Assembly: GCF_003990185.1 (NCBI RefSeq)
Contig: NZ_RZHF01000005.1
Location: 62,001 to 126,000 of the forward strand
Length of the DNA stretch: 64,000 nt
Reading direction: 5' to 3'
Origin: Vreelandella nanhaiensis
GTDB taxonomy: Bacteria; Pseudomonadota; Gammaproteobacteria; Pseudomonadales; Halomonadaceae
Notes under the pieces: generated by a model
What the model was told of the DNA's origin: nothing
The model's input: only the letters and a program-made list of their open reading frames with translations
Database searches by the model: none
Part shown: in pieces, positions 22,039 through 31,148 of the stretch
Numbering within the stretch: position 1 is the stretch's first letter
Layout of the letters: each line of letters begins with the position of its first letter
Position numbers and translations under genes: made by a program

Positions 22039-22064
22039 AGAAGGCCACCTACGGGTGGCCTTCT
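22039..22064 (+). terminator. Rho-independent terminator of gltA
   Basis: AGAAGGCCACC (22039-22049), loop TACG, GGTGGCCTTCT (22054-22064), then TGGTTT. The 11-bp stem is closed by a C(UACG)G tetraloop, of the unusually stable UNCG class. Confidence 0.9.
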
Positions 22065-22259
22065 TGGTTTATAGCTGCCATTAAGCTGATTCCGCCTGCC
22101 TTTCGTCCTAGCGCTTTTTACGCCCCATTAGCACCCAGGCTATAGCCTTGCCTCCTGACACTTCTACAGGACTCTATAGCCGCGACAGTCCTTCCACCTT
22201 CATGCCTGCAGTAGACGAAAGCACCACTTAAAAAAGCGGCTTGAGACCGTCAATAAGGC

Positions 22260-22473
22260 TTGACATTCCTGCCAGCTGGCTTAGAAAAATGTTTTCCACA
22301 CTATCTGTGGATAAGCTTGTTTATAACCACTCGAAAACGTCCCGCAATCGCCATGAACAGTGACCTAGCCTTAAATTGGTTATTTTTTGATCTTATATAA
22401 CGCATTGATTTTAAAAGAAATAAGCTATTTCGAATATTTTTTCGAGAGGATATAACGAGTTGTGCACAACTCG
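22260..22473. other. AT-rich intergenic segment with DnaA-box-like sites and an 18-bp palindrome
   Basis: The 606 bases between gltA and tRNA-Glu hold no supported gene. TTTTCCACA (22292-22300) and TGTGGATAA (22306-22314, the reverse complement of TTATCCACA) face each other 5 bases apart. A promoter-like TTGACA (22260-22265)-N16-TAGAAA (22282-22287) lies just before them. CGAGTTGTGCACAACTCG (22456-22473) is a perfect palindrome containing two overlapping TTGTGCACA motifs. The intervening sequence is strongly AT-rich. The right end (22474-22620) shows nothing recognisable. Confidence 0.5.
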
Positions 22474-22622
22474 CTTAAAAGATCACAAAAAGTGGACAAG
22501 TCAAGCAAAAATCCTCGCAAAAAGGGAGAATTCAGCTTGCTTTCAGAAAGCATCAGGCAGGCAAAACACAGCAAATGAATGAGATCATTGCTGTATTAAA
22601 AATAGGAGAGTATGCAAAGTGA

Positions 22623-22698
22623 TGGCGTCCCATAGGGGGTTCGAACCCCTGTTACCGCCGTGAAAGGGCGGTGTCCTAGACCACTAGACGAATGGGAC
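22623..22698 (-). tRNA. tRNA-Glu (anticodon UUC)
   Basis: 76 bases with encoded CCA. The reverse complement starts GTCCCATTCGTCTAG, has the anticodon loop CTTTCAC (UUC) on a CCGCC/GGCGG stem, T-loop GGTTCGAACC and the acceptor partner ATGGGAC. It closely matches E. coli tRNA-Glu. It lies 74 bases downstream of tRNA-Ala, probably in one transcript. Confidence 0.97.
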
Positions 22699-22772
22699 GT
22701 TTAAACGATCAGCCTACCGGCTATTAGCCAGTAACCTCATTGCAATGATTAAAAAACGAATCATAACAATCG

Positions 22773-22848
22773 TGGTGGAGCCTAGCGGGATCGAACCGCT
22801 GACCTCAACACTGCCAGTGTTGCGCTCTCCCAGCTGAGCTAAGGCCCC
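22773..22848 (-). tRNA. tRNA-Ala (anticodon GGC)
   Basis: 76 bases with encoded CCA. The reverse complement starts GGGGCCTTAGCTCAGCTGGG, has anticodon GGC flanked by CAACACT/AGTGTTG, and T-arm AGCGGTTCGATCCCGCT. It is first in the tRNA-Ala/tRNA-Glu pair. Confidence 0.97.
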
Positions 22849-22870
22849 ACATGTCTTGAAGACGGAGCGT

Positions 22871-22899
22871 ATAGTACTGATTACCCTCGCCTTCGTCAA
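22871..22899 (-). promoter_or_regulatory. Candidate promoter of the tRNA-Ala/tRNA-Glu transcript
   Basis: On the minus strand TTGACG (22899-22894), 17 bases, TACTAT (22876-22871), followed by a GC-rich start region about 16 bases before the tRNA-Ala 5' end. A GC-rich discriminator is usual for stringently controlled tRNA promoters. Confidence 0.6.
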
Positions 22900-22913
22900 C
22901 CCTCTCGATCACA

Positions 22914-22957
22914 GGAAAACGCCAAATACATAATGAGTACAGAAAATGGCGTTTTCC
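22914..22957 (-). terminator. Inverted repeat downstream of gltX (possible terminator)
   Basis: GGAAAACGCCA (22914-22924) and TGGCGTTTTCC (22947-22957) form an 11-bp stem with a 22-base loop, 20 bases after the gltX stop. The long loop and missing U-tract make termination uncertain. Confidence 0.4.
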
Positions 22958-22977
22958 AGGGCGATCAGCTTAGCGAT

Positions 22978-24456
22978 TTACAGGTCACGATACTCTTTCT
23001 CGAAGCGTTTCGCCTGCTTCTTGGAAACCCCACCCAGCACATCCATGGCGCTGCGCAGGCGCGCTCGGGTTACATCCGAGCCCAGAATCGCCATTGCATC
23101 CATTACTGACGTACTGGACGCACTTCCGGTAATGGCGATAAACACAGGAGCCAGAAACACCTTCATTTTTAGCTCGAAGTGGGCTGCAAGGCTCTTTACC
23201 TCTTCAAGCAGCGCTTCTTTATTCCAGGCCGGCACGGCTTCAAGACGCCATACCAAGAACTGCAGCAGTTTTACCAACTCCTCTTTCTCAACTTTGACAC
23301 TATTGAAGTCATCTTCGCTCAGTTCAGGCAACCCTGAAAAGAAGTGCCCGGCGAGCGGCATTACCTGCGAAAGCGTTTCTACACGTGGGCGCACCTGGGG
23401 CAGGATCTGCTTGACATACGCCTCATTGAACGCCCATTCGCGCAGCGCGTTTAGCAGTGCGTCATCGTCAAGATCTTCGCGAATATATACACCGTTGAGC
23501 CACGTCAGCTTTTCAAGATCAAATACCGGCCCACCTAGCGATACGCGCTGAATATCGAACTCTTCCATCATATCGGACAAGCTAAACTTTTCGCGCTCAT
23601 CGGGCATCGACCAGCCCATGCGCCCCAGGTAGTTAGTAACCGCCTGAGGTAAAAAGCCCATCCGACGATAGTAATTAATCGAGGTGGGATTTTTGCGCTT
23701 GGAAAGTTTTGATTTATCAGGGTTACGCAGCAGCGGCATATGGCACAGCTCGGGCATTTCCCAGCCAAAGTACTCGTACAGCAGCTGATGCTTGGGCGCC
23801 GAGTTGATCCATTCCTCGCCACGCAGTACGTGGGTGATACCCATCAGGTGGTCATCAACCACATTGGCTAGATGGTAAGTTGGCATGCCATCGGACTTAA
23901 GCAGTACCTGAGCATCAACCTGTGCCCAATCGACTTCAATCGTCCCGCGCAGCATGTCCTTCACGACACAGACGCCTTCGCTTGGCACATTCATGCGCAC
24001 GACGTAGGGCCAGCTTTCTTGCTCACGGCGAGTCACTTCTGCATCATCCAGCGCTAAATCGCTAGGTTTGAAGGCCAACTGCAAGCCGGCTTCCTTACGC
24101 GATTCGCGCAGCGCATCCAGCTCTTCGGCAGTGCGATAGCATTTAAAGGCGTGACCGGCATCCAGGAGTTGCTGAGCATATTGGGCATAGATTTCCCCAC
24201 GCTCACTTTGGCGGTATGGGCCGTGTGGTCCGCCTACGTCTGGGCCTTCATCCCACTCAAGCCCCAGCCAGCGCAGGGAATCCAGAATCATCTTTTCGGA
24301 TTCAGGCGTTGAGCGTACGCGGTCCGTATCTTCGATACGTAAGATAAACTGCCCGCCATGCTGACGCGCAAAGCATAGGTTAAACAGCGCAATATAAGCC
24401 GTACCAACGTGGGGGTCACCCGTGGGGGAAGGGGCTATGCGAGTGCGAACGGTCAT
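22978..24456 (-). CDS. gltX: Glutamyl-tRNA synthetase
   Basis: 492 residues from the ATG at 24456, with AAGGA about 7 bases upstream; a TTG one codon earlier is less likely. Class I signature 1 is [20 protein letters not shown] and the KMSKS-type loop is [10 protein letters not shown]. The anticodon-binding helical domain is C-terminal. It charges tRNA-Glu with glutamate. The tRNA-Glu gene lies immediately downstream on the same strand, a fitting if probably incidental neighbour. Confidence 0.97.
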   Translation of the reverse strand: MTVRTRIAPSPTGDPHVGTAYIALFNLCFARQHGGQFILRIEDTDRVRSTPESEKMILDSLRWLGLEWDEGPDVGGPHGPYRQSERGEIYAQYAQQLLDAGHAFKCYRTAEELDALRESRKEAGLQLAFKPSDLALDDAEVTRREQESWPYVVRMNVPSEGVCVVKDMLRGTIEVDWAQVDAQVLLKSDGMPTYHLANVVDDHLMGITHVLRGEEWINSAPKHQLLYEYFGWEMPELCHMPLLRNPDKSKLSKRKNPTSINYYRRMGFLPQAVTNYLGRMGWSMPDEREKFSLSDMMEEFDIQRVSLGGPVFDLEKLTWLNGVYIREDLDDDALLNALREWAFNEAYVKQILPQVRPRVETLSQVMPLAGHFFSGLPELSEDDFNSVKVEKEELVKLLQFLVWRLEAVPAWNKEALLEEVKSLAAHFELKMKVFLAPVFIAITGSASSTSVMDAMAILGSDVTRARLRSAMDVLGGVSKKQAKRFEKEYRDL

Positions 24457-24598
24457 CAAGACATCCTTATAGCGAGAAAGCGTAGCAATATTATACCTAC
24501 CCTACGCGCAACCAACAGCGCCATGGAAGGAACGTCTTACGTATAAAAGCGTCAAAGTAAACATAATAAGGTTATAGATTTCAGGATGCGCGGTTTTA

Positions 24599-24642
24599 CA
24601 CAATCGCTTAGAATTGTGTTGTCGTCAAAATTGGCGATTGTG
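24599..24642 (+). promoter_or_regulatory. Candidate operator (inverted repeat) upstream of the XRE regulator
   Basis: CACAATCGC (24599-24607) and GCGATTGTG (24634-24642) are exact reverse complements 26 bases apart. A further half-site ATTGTGT (24613-24619) mirrors ACACAAT (24598-24604). They lie 102-146 bases before the XRE start. Confidence 0.5.
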
Positions 24643-24743
24643 CATAAAAAAGAGCTTTAAATGCATCCAGAATGCCTCTATCACCGTACAAGCGGTAAAA
24701 GTTAACTTAACGAGCTGATAACGCTCATTTATAGGAAATCGAA

Positions 24744-25268
24744 ATGGAATCGCTAGGCTCACGTATAAAGCAATTGCGGCTTAGGGCCAAGCTTAACAAG
24801 GCTGCCCTGGCGCGCAAAGTTGGTGTGTCTGATGTCACCATTTCTTACTGGGAGTCTGGAGCTATCAAACAAATCGGTCATGAGCGCCTAGTCGCGCTTG
24901 CCGAGGCGTTGGATTGCTCGCTGGCTACCCTGTTAGAAGGTGATACTGCCCCTCAGCTATTGACGTTGACCCATACTGGTCCCCTCCCCTGGGAACAAGT
25001 ACAGGCAACCACGATAACTGTTCCTCACTACCTGTCTTTGAATATTGATTGGAAAGCACCGTGCATCATGGCTACCCCCGGCCCGGATACGGACTTTTCA
25101 CCAGTCGCGGCTAATGATCTGCTGCTACTTGGCCCAACACATGTATTCCATAAAGCTGGGCATTATCTCATTCAACGCGATGAGCGCTTTGTTCTTGAGC
25201 ATTTTGCAAAAGCGCCTTCTGATACGGCAATTCATGCGGTACTGCTAGCGCATTGGCGTTCTGTCTAA
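24744..25268 (+). CDS. XRE-family transcriptional regulator
   Basis: 174 residues. An N-terminal HTH_3 domain at about 6-66 (RIKQLRLRAKLNKAALARKV, SDVTISYWESG) resembles phage-repressor type HTH proteins. The C-terminal half may be a LexA/S24-like sensory fold (DLLLLGPTH, GHYLIQRDERFVLEHF), but the Ser-Lys protease dyad is not obvious, so autocleavage is not claimed. AGGAAA precedes the ATG. It stands alone, divergent from gltX and convergent with the lipoprotein gene. The target is unknown; self-regulation through the upstream inverted repeat is plausible. Confidence 0.8.
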   Translation: MESLGSRIKQLRLRAKLNKAALARKVGVSDVTISYWESGAIKQIGHERLVALAEALDCSLATLLEGDTAPQLLTLTHTGPLPWEQVQATTITVPHYLSLNIDWKAPCIMATPGPDTDFSPVAANDLLLLGPTHVFHKAGHYLIQRDERFVLEHFAKAPSDTAIHAVLLAHWRSV

Positions 25269-25287
25269 AGCATCTCTCCCCTATCGT

Positions 25288-25860
25288 TTAATGAACTTCC
25301 ACCTGGTCACGTGTACGTCTTGGTTCATCCCCCACCAAGAAACGGCGTGAGTAGGTGGCCACCTGACCTAACCCATGGCGGGATTGACTGACTAGTTCTC
25401 CCGCCAAATGCTCGCCCTTTTCACCAATACGCTTCTGTACGGCGACAGGCTGAACACTCGCTTCAGAGAGCTGTACGCGAACCATGTATCCACCATCCGG
25501 CAAGCCACTTCCCGAACCAAACGGCCCTGCGCTAAAGCGACCATCGCTTACCGCGGTGCGCGACTGCCAACGAACACGGCTCAACTCACGTTCGACAACA
25601 ATCTGTACCTGAGCACTATCAGGCAAATTAGTCTCGCCCTCCACCATCAAGCGGCGGTCACTGCGCAGCGAAACGGAGGTGGAAATCATCACATTCAAGG
25701 GTTCGGCCTGCTCTTCTACAACGACCGACGCATCCACTTGAGCGGGAGCAGGTGTCTGCTCTGACGATTCATGTGGTAGCTCTTCTTCCGAGCCACCGCA
25801 CCCTACTAGCACCAACAAAGACACCAGTATCAGGCTAAAGCCTGTGTGTAGCTTATGCAT
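25288..25860 (-). CDS. Putative lipoprotein, unknown function
   Basis: 190 residues. A signal peptide with hydrophobic core ILVSLLVLVGC and lipobox LVGC puts the lipidated Cys at 21, followed by an acidic, Pro/Glu-rich tether (GGSEEELPHESSEQTPAPA). The remaining 130 residues look beta-rich (LMVEGETNLPDSAQVQIVVE, GGYMVRVQLS) and may form a single Ig-like or sandwich domain. It is probably anchored in the outer membrane because residue +2 is Gly, not Asp. No family is recognised. It is convergent with the XRE gene. Confidence 0.75.
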   Translation of the reverse strand: MHKLHTGFSLILVSLLVLVGCGGSEEELPHESSEQTPAPAQVDASVVVEEQAEPLNVMISTSVSLRSDRRLMVEGETNLPDSAQVQIVVERELSRVRWQSRTAVSDGRFSAGPFGSGSGLPDGGYMVRVQLSEASVQPVAVQKRIGEKGEHLAGELVSQSRHGLGQVATYSRRFLVGDEPRRTRDQVEVH

Positions 25861-25987
25861 TATGCTTCCTCGACAACGGCAACTTACAGGTTATCACTGC
25901 AACCTGTTGGCCACAGTGAATCAGACCGTTCACGAAGTAAAGTTATGTCAAAACAGGAGCAAGAGCGAGGGTTACGCCTCTAGGCGC

Positions 25988-26719
25988 TTACTTCATTTCA
26001 AAGCCTCGCTCAATCAGAAACTCGCGCATATGGGGCCGCAGTTTGCTATCAAAGAGTGGCGTAAGATTATGTGACCAGTCAGTATTTTTATTGCTGCTAC
26101 TGCGCGACTGATAGTAAGCCTGCATGGTGGTATCAAATGCCTCGACCTGTTCGCCGTCGTCACTGTAATAGTCTTCTTTTAAAATGGCCTCGACCGGCAA
26201 GCGGGGCTTAACTTCAGGCTCATGCTCCGGGTAACCCAGACACATTCCGAATACGGGATAGACCTGTTCAGGTAGTTTCAATAGATCGCTGATGGCCTGG
26301 GGGTTATTACGAATACCGCCGATATAACAGATACCAAGCCCTTCTGACTCAGCCGCTGTGGCGACATTTTGTGCCATCAATGCGGTGTCCACGGTGGCAA
26401 CCAGAAGTTGTTCGGTCATACCACGGATGACATTGGCGCCGGTCCGCTCTGATGCTTCGGTGGGACGCTTCATATCCGCGCAGAAGACCAGAAAGTCGGA
26501 GCAGCTGGCTATATAGCTTTGCCCACCCGCCAGCTCGGCAATCTGCTCTCGGTTGGAAGGGTTCTTAACATGAATGACGGTGTAGGCCTGAACATGACTG
26601 GACGTGGCCGCTCCTTGCCCTGCCTGGATAAGCTCGACCAGTAATTCATGCGGAATAGGGCGGTCACTGAATTTGCGAATGGAGCGGTGGGATTTCAGCA
26701 GCTTGATGACGTCGTTCAT
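25988..26719 (-). CDS. NfsA-type oxygen-insensitive NADPH nitroreductase
   Basis: 243 residues (E. coli NfsA has 240). FMN-binding features: SHRSIRKFSDRPIP near the N-terminus, AATSSHVQAYTVIHV, ESEGLGICYIGGIRN and FGMCLGYPEHEPEVKPRLP. By family it is a dimeric FMN enzyme reducing nitroaromatics, quinones or flavins with NADPH. GAGG lies just upstream of the ATG. No operon partner is evident; the physiological substrate is unknown. Confidence 0.9.
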   Translation of the reverse strand: MNDVIKLLKSHRSIRKFSDRPIPHELLVELIQAGQGAATSSHVQAYTVIHVKNPSNREQIAELAGGQSYIASCSDFLVFCADMKRPTEASERTGANVIRGMTEQLLVATVDTALMAQNVATAAESEGLGICYIGGIRNNPQAISDLLKLPEQVYPVFGMCLGYPEHEPEVKPRLPVEAILKEDYYSDDGEQVEAFDTTMQAYYQSRSSSNKNTDWSHNLTPLFDSKLRPHMREFLIERGFEMK

Positions 26720-26797
26720 GGTACCTCGCTTATCTAAATAACGAACTTGACGCTTTACCTAATGAGGGCAACTTTACTCAATGCAAGTAAATCCCTA

Positions 26798-27064
26798 CTA
26801 GCGCAGCTGGCTATCTTTACTCCCCCGTCGATTATACCCGCTGACATTTGACTGTTTTTTATCCTGCTCGCTCTGACACGCTATACACAGCCGAACGCCG
26901 GGCACAGCTAGGCGGCGCGGTTCAGGAATGGGTGTATCGCACTCTTCGCAGTACCGACGACTTTCCCCGCGGGGAAGCTGACTACGGGCTCTCTCAACGG
27001 CATCATCCAGCGTTCTTTCAATCTGCTCCTGCTCGGCGCCATCCTTTGCCCACCCCCCGGCCAT
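26798..27064 (-). CDS. DksA/TraR-type C4 zinc finger protein (YbiI family)
   Basis: 88 residues from the ATG at 27064 (AGGAGAG upstream), the same length as E. coli YbiI. It shares MAGGWAKDGAEQEQI, RGESRRYCEECDTPIP, RRLAVPGVRLCIACQ and the C-terminal GYNRRGSKDSQLR. Four Cys in two CxxC pairs form the zinc finger. It lacks the long DksA coiled coil, so ppGpp-type action on RNA polymerase cannot be assumed. The function is not established for the family. Confidence 0.9.
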   Translation of the reverse strand: MAGGWAKDGAEQEQIERTLDDAVERARSQLPRGESRRYCEECDTPIPEPRRLAVPGVRLCIACQSEQDKKQSNVSGYNRRGSKDSQLR

Positions 27065-27405
27065 CACTACTCTCCTGTTTAATTGGCTGTTTATCAAGAA
27101 TAGAAGTATTTGAACAAGCGATAAAGCACCGGTTGACTGAAATCCTGCGCCGTAAAACAGTCATCTATGCTGCCGCCATGGTGCTCACCTTTTGCAGTCA
27201 CCTGACGAATCTGCATCAAACGGATAAGAATGAAGAAATTAAATAAATCAAGCTAATTGCTACTGACCATTGTGTTTTCATTGGTCGTATCATGCACCGT
27301 TTGTCGGGATAACGCCTTATTCTTCGGCAAGAGAAGACGTTATGTCGCTCCGGACTATACTCTTTATACTCCCCATGCAAAATATAACGATGCCAGGAAG
27401 CCACC
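27065..27405. other. Divergent intergenic region, no gene seen
   Basis: 341 bases between the YbiI-type gene and the methyltransferase gene. -10-like TATACT occurs twice (27356-27361, 27365-27370) without a matching -35 box. No RNA gene or strong repeat was seen. Confidence 0.4.
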
Positions 27406-28173
27406 ATGGATAATATTACGCCTCACGCGTCTGGTCAGAAGTGGAATGCTGGCCACTATGCTGAAAATGCTCACTTTGTACCTCAACTAGGCCACGACGT
27501 TGTTAAGCTTTTATCTCCCCAACCAGGCCAGCGTATTTTGGATCTAGGCTGTGGCGATGGCGCACTAACCGAGCGTTTGGTCCAACTGGGCGCCGATGTA
27601 TTAGGCGTGGATAGCTCAGAAGACATGGTGGACGCCACCCGCAAGCGTGGTATTAATGCTCGCGTTGTCGATGCTCACGAGCTTCCTTTTGACCATGAGT
27701 TCGATGCCGTTTTCAGCAACGCCGCGCTTCACTGGATGCTTGATCCTCAAGCGGTTTTGGCTGGTGTAAAGCGGGCGCTAAAGCCGGGTGGCCGGTTTGT
27801 GGCAGAGTTTGGGGGGCACGGCAACGTGGCGGCTATCTGTACTGCCCTGATTGCTTCACTGCAGTTTCGGGGGATCAGTGCTCGCGGACGTCATCCGTGG
27901 TACTTCCCAACCACCGAAGAGTACGCCAGCATCCTGCAAACTGTAGGATTCAAGGTCGATACAATTGAATTGATCCCACGGCCCACTCCCCTGCCCACCG
28001 GCATGGCGGGCTGGCTTGAAACCTTCGCCAATCCCTTCCTGAGCGGCCTGGAGGAAGATCTACGCCACTCAATTATTGATAATACCTTAATGCTACTTTC
28101 TCACAGCTTGAACGATGGTCAGGGTAATTGGACCGCCGATTACGTACGCCTGCGCGTATCCGCTCATGCATAA
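27406..28173 (+). CDS. Class I SAM-dependent methyltransferase
   Basis: 255 residues. SAM motif I ILDLGCGDGALTERL at about 44-58, motif II region VLGVDSSEDMVDATR, and a motif IV-like AVFSNAALHWMLD resembling trans-aconitate 2-methyltransferase and related small-molecule methyltransferases. FVAEFGGHGNV lies in the post-motif region. The C-terminal helical part is longer than the minimal fold and probably forms the substrate lid. AGGAAG precedes the ATG. The substrate is unknown; homology to Tam suggests a carboxylic acid (inference). Confidence 0.88.
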   Translation: MDNITPHASGQKWNAGHYAENAHFVPQLGHDVVKLLSPQPGQRILDLGCGDGALTERLVQLGADVLGVDSSEDMVDATRKRGINARVVDAHELPFDHEFDAVFSNAALHWMLDPQAVLAGVKRALKPGGRFVAEFGGHGNVAAICTALIASLQFRGISARGRHPWYFPTTEEYASILQTVGFKVDTIELIPRPTPLPTGMAGWLETFANPFLSGLEEDLRHSIIDNTLMLLSHSLNDGQGNWTADYVRLRVSAHA

Positions 28174-28243
28174 AGCTGTGCGCCCACCACCTGCCAATGC
28201 GCGTTACGGCTGTAGAGACTAACAGGTGGTCGACAGGGTCGGT

Positions 28244-29926
28244 TTAGAACTCATCCCAGTCATCAGTTTCCTTGACCAACACCTTCCGCGAAGGGTTAGC
28301 GCCAGAAGATCTATCCATTTGCACGGTATGTGGAGCAGGTAGCGGTGAGGTAACTAATGTTTTTTGATGAGTACTACCTGCCTGCTCATCAAGACGAAAG
28401 GTAGCCATTAGCTCTGCCAGTTGGCGCGCCTGGCCTTCAAGCGCGCTAGCCGCGCTGCTGGTTTGTTGCACCAGTGCCGCATTTTGTTGAGTCACCGAAT
28501 CCATTTCTGTCAGTGCAGCATTAATTTGTTCAATACCCCCATTTTGCTCCCGGCTTGCGGTGGATATCTCGCCCATTAACGTTGTCACCTGCCCGATTGC
28601 CTGCACCGTTTGTGAAATGGTCGCGCCACTGCGTTCTGCCTGTTCAGCGCCACTATTGATTTGTGAAGTCGTCTGCTCAATCAGGCTACGGATCTCTTTT
28701 GCCGAAGCGGCACTACGAGTAGCAAGCGAGCGAACCTCACTGGCCACCACTGCAAATCCACGCCCCTGCTCACCGGCTCTGGCCGCTTCCACCGAGGCAT
28801 TGAGAGCCAGAATATTGGTTTGAAAAGCAATCGAGTCGATAACGCCGATAATATCGTTAATGCGGTTTGCACTGGCTGCTATTTCACGCATCAGAGCTAC
28901 CGTGCGTTGAACCTCCTCTCCCCCCGCCGTCGCTGACTGGGAAGCCGCTGCCGATAGCTGATCAGCGGTTTGCGCTGTCTCCGCATTTTTACTGACGGTG
29001 GTTGACATCTGCTCCATGCTGGAAGCCGTTTGCTGCAGTGCAGACGCCTGCTGTTCGGTGCGTGAAGAGAGATCCTGGCTTCCCACCGAGATATCGCCTG
29101 CACCATTAAAGACGCTTTCACTACTGCTACGTAAGGAAAGCACCAGGGTTTTCAGCTTGGCTTGCATGTCAGCCAGCGCGCTAAATAGCTGGCCTACTTC
29201 GTTACGCCCGCGTGCTTCAATACGGTCGGTCAAGTCCCCATCTGCAATAGTGGCGAAGTGAGCAATGGCCTGATTAAGTGGGCGTACAACGCTGCGCATC
29301 ATGGCCATGCGGATAATGATGGCGGCAGTCAATGAAAGAATGAGCAAAGCGATCGCTATCGCTCCGATGGTTTGGGTGAGGTTTTCCACCTGCTCGATTA
29401 CACGCTGCCCCCGCGCTTCGGTATAGGTGATAAACTCATGCATGGCTTCGTCTAACTGTACACCGCTTTCGCCTAATGCTTCCTGGCGGCGCTGCACCTG
29501 AAACGGCGGCGCATCCAGCAGGGGGACAATGCCTTCAGTGATAAACGCTTCATAGCTCAGCACGATAGCCTCACGGTAGCTGGCAAGCTCGCTTTCCACA
29601 GGTACTGGCAAAGCTCTGAATTCGTCAAAGTTCGCTTGGGCCGCCGCCACGGCCTCAATGGCTAACTGCAGGTTTTCATGACCTTTTTCAGGATTCCCCT
29701 GAGTGCTGTAGCTTGCAAAACGATCGAGAAAAGTTTGCGCTCTTAGTGCATTTACCTGGGTGCGGTTAGCAAGATTGGTTAACCGCACATTGATATCGGC
29801 CAACTCTTCAAGGGCTCTGCCGCTGGTATGGTTAGCATAAAACCCCAGCCCGCTGATCAACCCGATCATGAGCACCATCAAGGCTAACGCCGCCGTTAAA
29901 CTCCACTTAATTGAAAGATGTCTCAT
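28244..29926 (-). CDS. Methyl-accepting chemotaxis protein with CheR-tether pentapeptide
   Basis: 560 residues: TM1 at about 9-30, periplasmic helical domain of about 155 residues, TM2 at about 187-208, HAMP, and the signalling domain with [20 protein letters not shown]. The chain ends DDWDEF, a W-x-x-F pentapeptide equivalent to the NWETF tether of E. coli Tsr/Tar, on a flexible Ser/Pro-rich linker. It should therefore recruit CheR and CheB and may support methylation of tether-less receptors such as the other two in this window. A sigma-28-like site lies at 29964-29990. The ligand is unknown. Confidence 0.93.
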   Translation of the reverse strand: MRHLSIKWSLTAALALMVLMIGLISGLGFYANHTSGRALEELADINVRLTNLANRTQVNALRAQTFLDRFASYSTQGNPEKGHENLQLAIEAVAAAQANFDEFRALPVPVESELASYREAIVLSYEAFITEGIVPLLDAPPFQVQRRQEALGESGVQLDEAMHEFITYTEARGQRVIEQVENLTQTIGAIAIALLILSLTAAIIIRMAMMRSVVRPLNQAIAHFATIADGDLTDRIEARGRNEVGQLFSALADMQAKLKTLVLSLRSSSESVFNGAGDISVGSQDLSSRTEQQASALQQTASSMEQMSTTVSKNAETAQTADQLSAAASQSATAGGEEVQRTVALMREIAASANRINDIIGVIDSIAFQTNILALNASVEAARAGEQGRGFAVVASEVRSLATRSAASAKEIRSLIEQTTSQINSGAEQAERSGATISQTVQAIGQVTTLMGEISTASREQNGGIEQINAALTEMDSVTQQNAALVQQTSSAASALEGQARQLAELMATFRLDEQAGSTHQKTLVTSPLPAPHTVQMDRSSGANPSRKVLVKETDDWDEF

Positions 29927-29963
29927 CCTATTGATCCCTTTGTTTTTTATGATTCGCTTATAG

Positions 29964-29990
29964 GTATCGGCCGGAGTAAACCAAGCTGAA
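29964..29990 (-). promoter_or_regulatory. Sigma-28-like promoter of the second chemoreceptor gene
   Basis: On the minus strand TTCAGCTT (29990-29983), 11 bases, GCCGATAC (29971-29964). The -10 box is close to the FliA consensus; the -35 matches 5 of 8. It lies 38-64 bases before the ATG at 29926. Confidence 0.5.
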
Positions 29991-30034
29991 GCAATTTGCG
30001 GGGCGCTATCGACCTATGTATAACAAGAAGGCAT

Positions 30035-30066
30035 AAAAAACCCACCGTGGCCGAGGCCACGGTGGG
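30035..30066 (-). terminator. Rho-independent terminator of the alcohol dehydrogenase gene
   Basis: CCCACCGTGGCC (30041-30052) and GGCCACGGTGGG (30055-30066) form an 11- to 12-bp stem. On the minus strand it is followed by TTTTTT (30040-30035). It lies 21 bases after the dehydrogenase stop. Confidence 0.9.
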
Positions 30067-30086
30067 TAGATAAATACCCGAGCTGT

Positions 30087-31148
30087 TTAAACAGCGGTAT
30101 TCTTAAGCGTTGCCATATCAATCACGAAACGATAGCGCACATCGCCTTTTGCCATACGCTCGAAGCCTTCGTTGATATTATTGATATCAAGCATTTCGAT
30201 ATCGCAGGTAATACCTTGATCAGCGCATAGCTTGAGCAGCTCTTCGGTTTCCGCAATACCGCCAATCAATGAACCTGCCACTACACGGCGCTTGAATACC
30301 AGATTGAAGGCTTCAATAGCGGGTTCAATAGGCTCCAGCAAGCCGACAATAATGTGCGTGCCGTCGTATTTAAGCGAAGCCAGGTAAGGGTTTAGATCGT
30401 GCTGTACGGGTACGGTGTCGAGCATAAAGTCGAAGTTTTCAGCCACCGCATCCATCTGCGCCTGGTCGGTGGACACCACAACGTGGTCGGCACCATTACG
30501 CTTAGCTTCTTCCACCTTGGAGTCGGAACGAGTGAAAACCGTTACTTCGGCGCCCAGCGCCTTGGCAAGCTTAACGCCCATATGTCCTAGGCCGCCCATG
30601 CCAATTACACCGATTTTATGCCCCTTTTTGACGCCGTAATGCTTGAGTGGCGAATACGTCGTGATACCGGCGCAGAGGATCGGCGCCGCGGAGGCTAAAT
30701 CGATCCCTTCAGGCATTTGCAGTACAAAGTGCTCACTGACCACGATAGAGTCGGAGTAGCCACCCTGAGTCGTCGTGCCGTCTTGGCGATCTTCACTGCC
30801 ATAGGTCATGGTAAACCCTTCCAGGCAGTACTGTTCAACGCCATCTTTACAGGCACTACAGGTGCGGCAGGAATCTACCATGCAGCCAACGCCGACCAGG
30901 TCGCCTGTTTTGAAACGCGATACCTTGTCACCAACAGAGGTCACACGGCCAACAATTTCATGGCCTGGCACTACCGGGTATTGACTCATCCCCCAATCGT
31001 TACGGGCAAAGTGCAGGTCACTATGGCATACGCCGCAATAGAGAATTTCAATTGCTACGTCATCGGGACGTGGCTGGCGACGTTCAAAATTAAAGGGGGC
31101 TAAGGGCTTGTCGGCAGCAAAGGCCGCATAAGATTTTACTTGGCTCAT
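30087..31148 (-). CDS. Zinc-dependent NAD(P) alcohol/aldehyde dehydrogenase (YahK/CAD-type MDR)
   Basis: 353 residues (E. coli YahK has 349). Catalytic zinc ligands Cys41 (GVCHSD), His63-Glu64 (PGHEIVGRV) and the later Cys in ILCAGITTY; structural zinc ligands Cys94, Cys97, Cys100 and Cys108. Rossmann motif IGMGGLGHMGVKLAKALG. By family it reduces a broad range of aldehydes with NADPH. AAGGAG precedes the ATG. It is divergent from an AraC regulator with a YqhC-like N-terminal domain, similar in logic to E. coli yqhC controlling the aldehyde reductase genes yqhD-dkgA. An aldehyde-responsive detoxification role is inference. Confidence 0.93.
   Translation of the reverse strand: MSQVKSYAAFAADKPLAPFNFERRQPRPDDVAIEILYCGVCHSDLHFARNDWGMSQYPVVPGHEIVGRVTSVGDKVSRFKTGDLVGVGCMVDSCRTCSACKDGVEQYCLEGFTMTYGSEDRQDGTTTQGGYSDSIVVSEHFVLQMPEGIDLASAAPILCAGITTYSPLKHYGVKKGHKIGVIGMGGLGHMGVKLAKALGAEVTVFTRSDSKVEEAKRNGADHVVVSTDQAQMDAVAENFDFMLDTVPVQHDLNPYLASLKYDGTHIIVGLLEPIEPAIEAFNLVFKRRVVAGSLIGGIAETEELLKLCADQGITCDIEMLDINNINEGFERMAKGDVRYRFVIDMATLKNTAV

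Noticed and set aside
22137..22148. 12-bp palindrome AGGCTATAGCCT downstream of gltA
   Set aside because: Short, isolated, and no associated gene or U-tract; likely chance.
22260..22473. The DnaA-box region as the chromosomal replication origin
   Set aside because: No dnaA, dnaN, gidA or rpmH genes nearby, too few boxes, and no skew information from this window.
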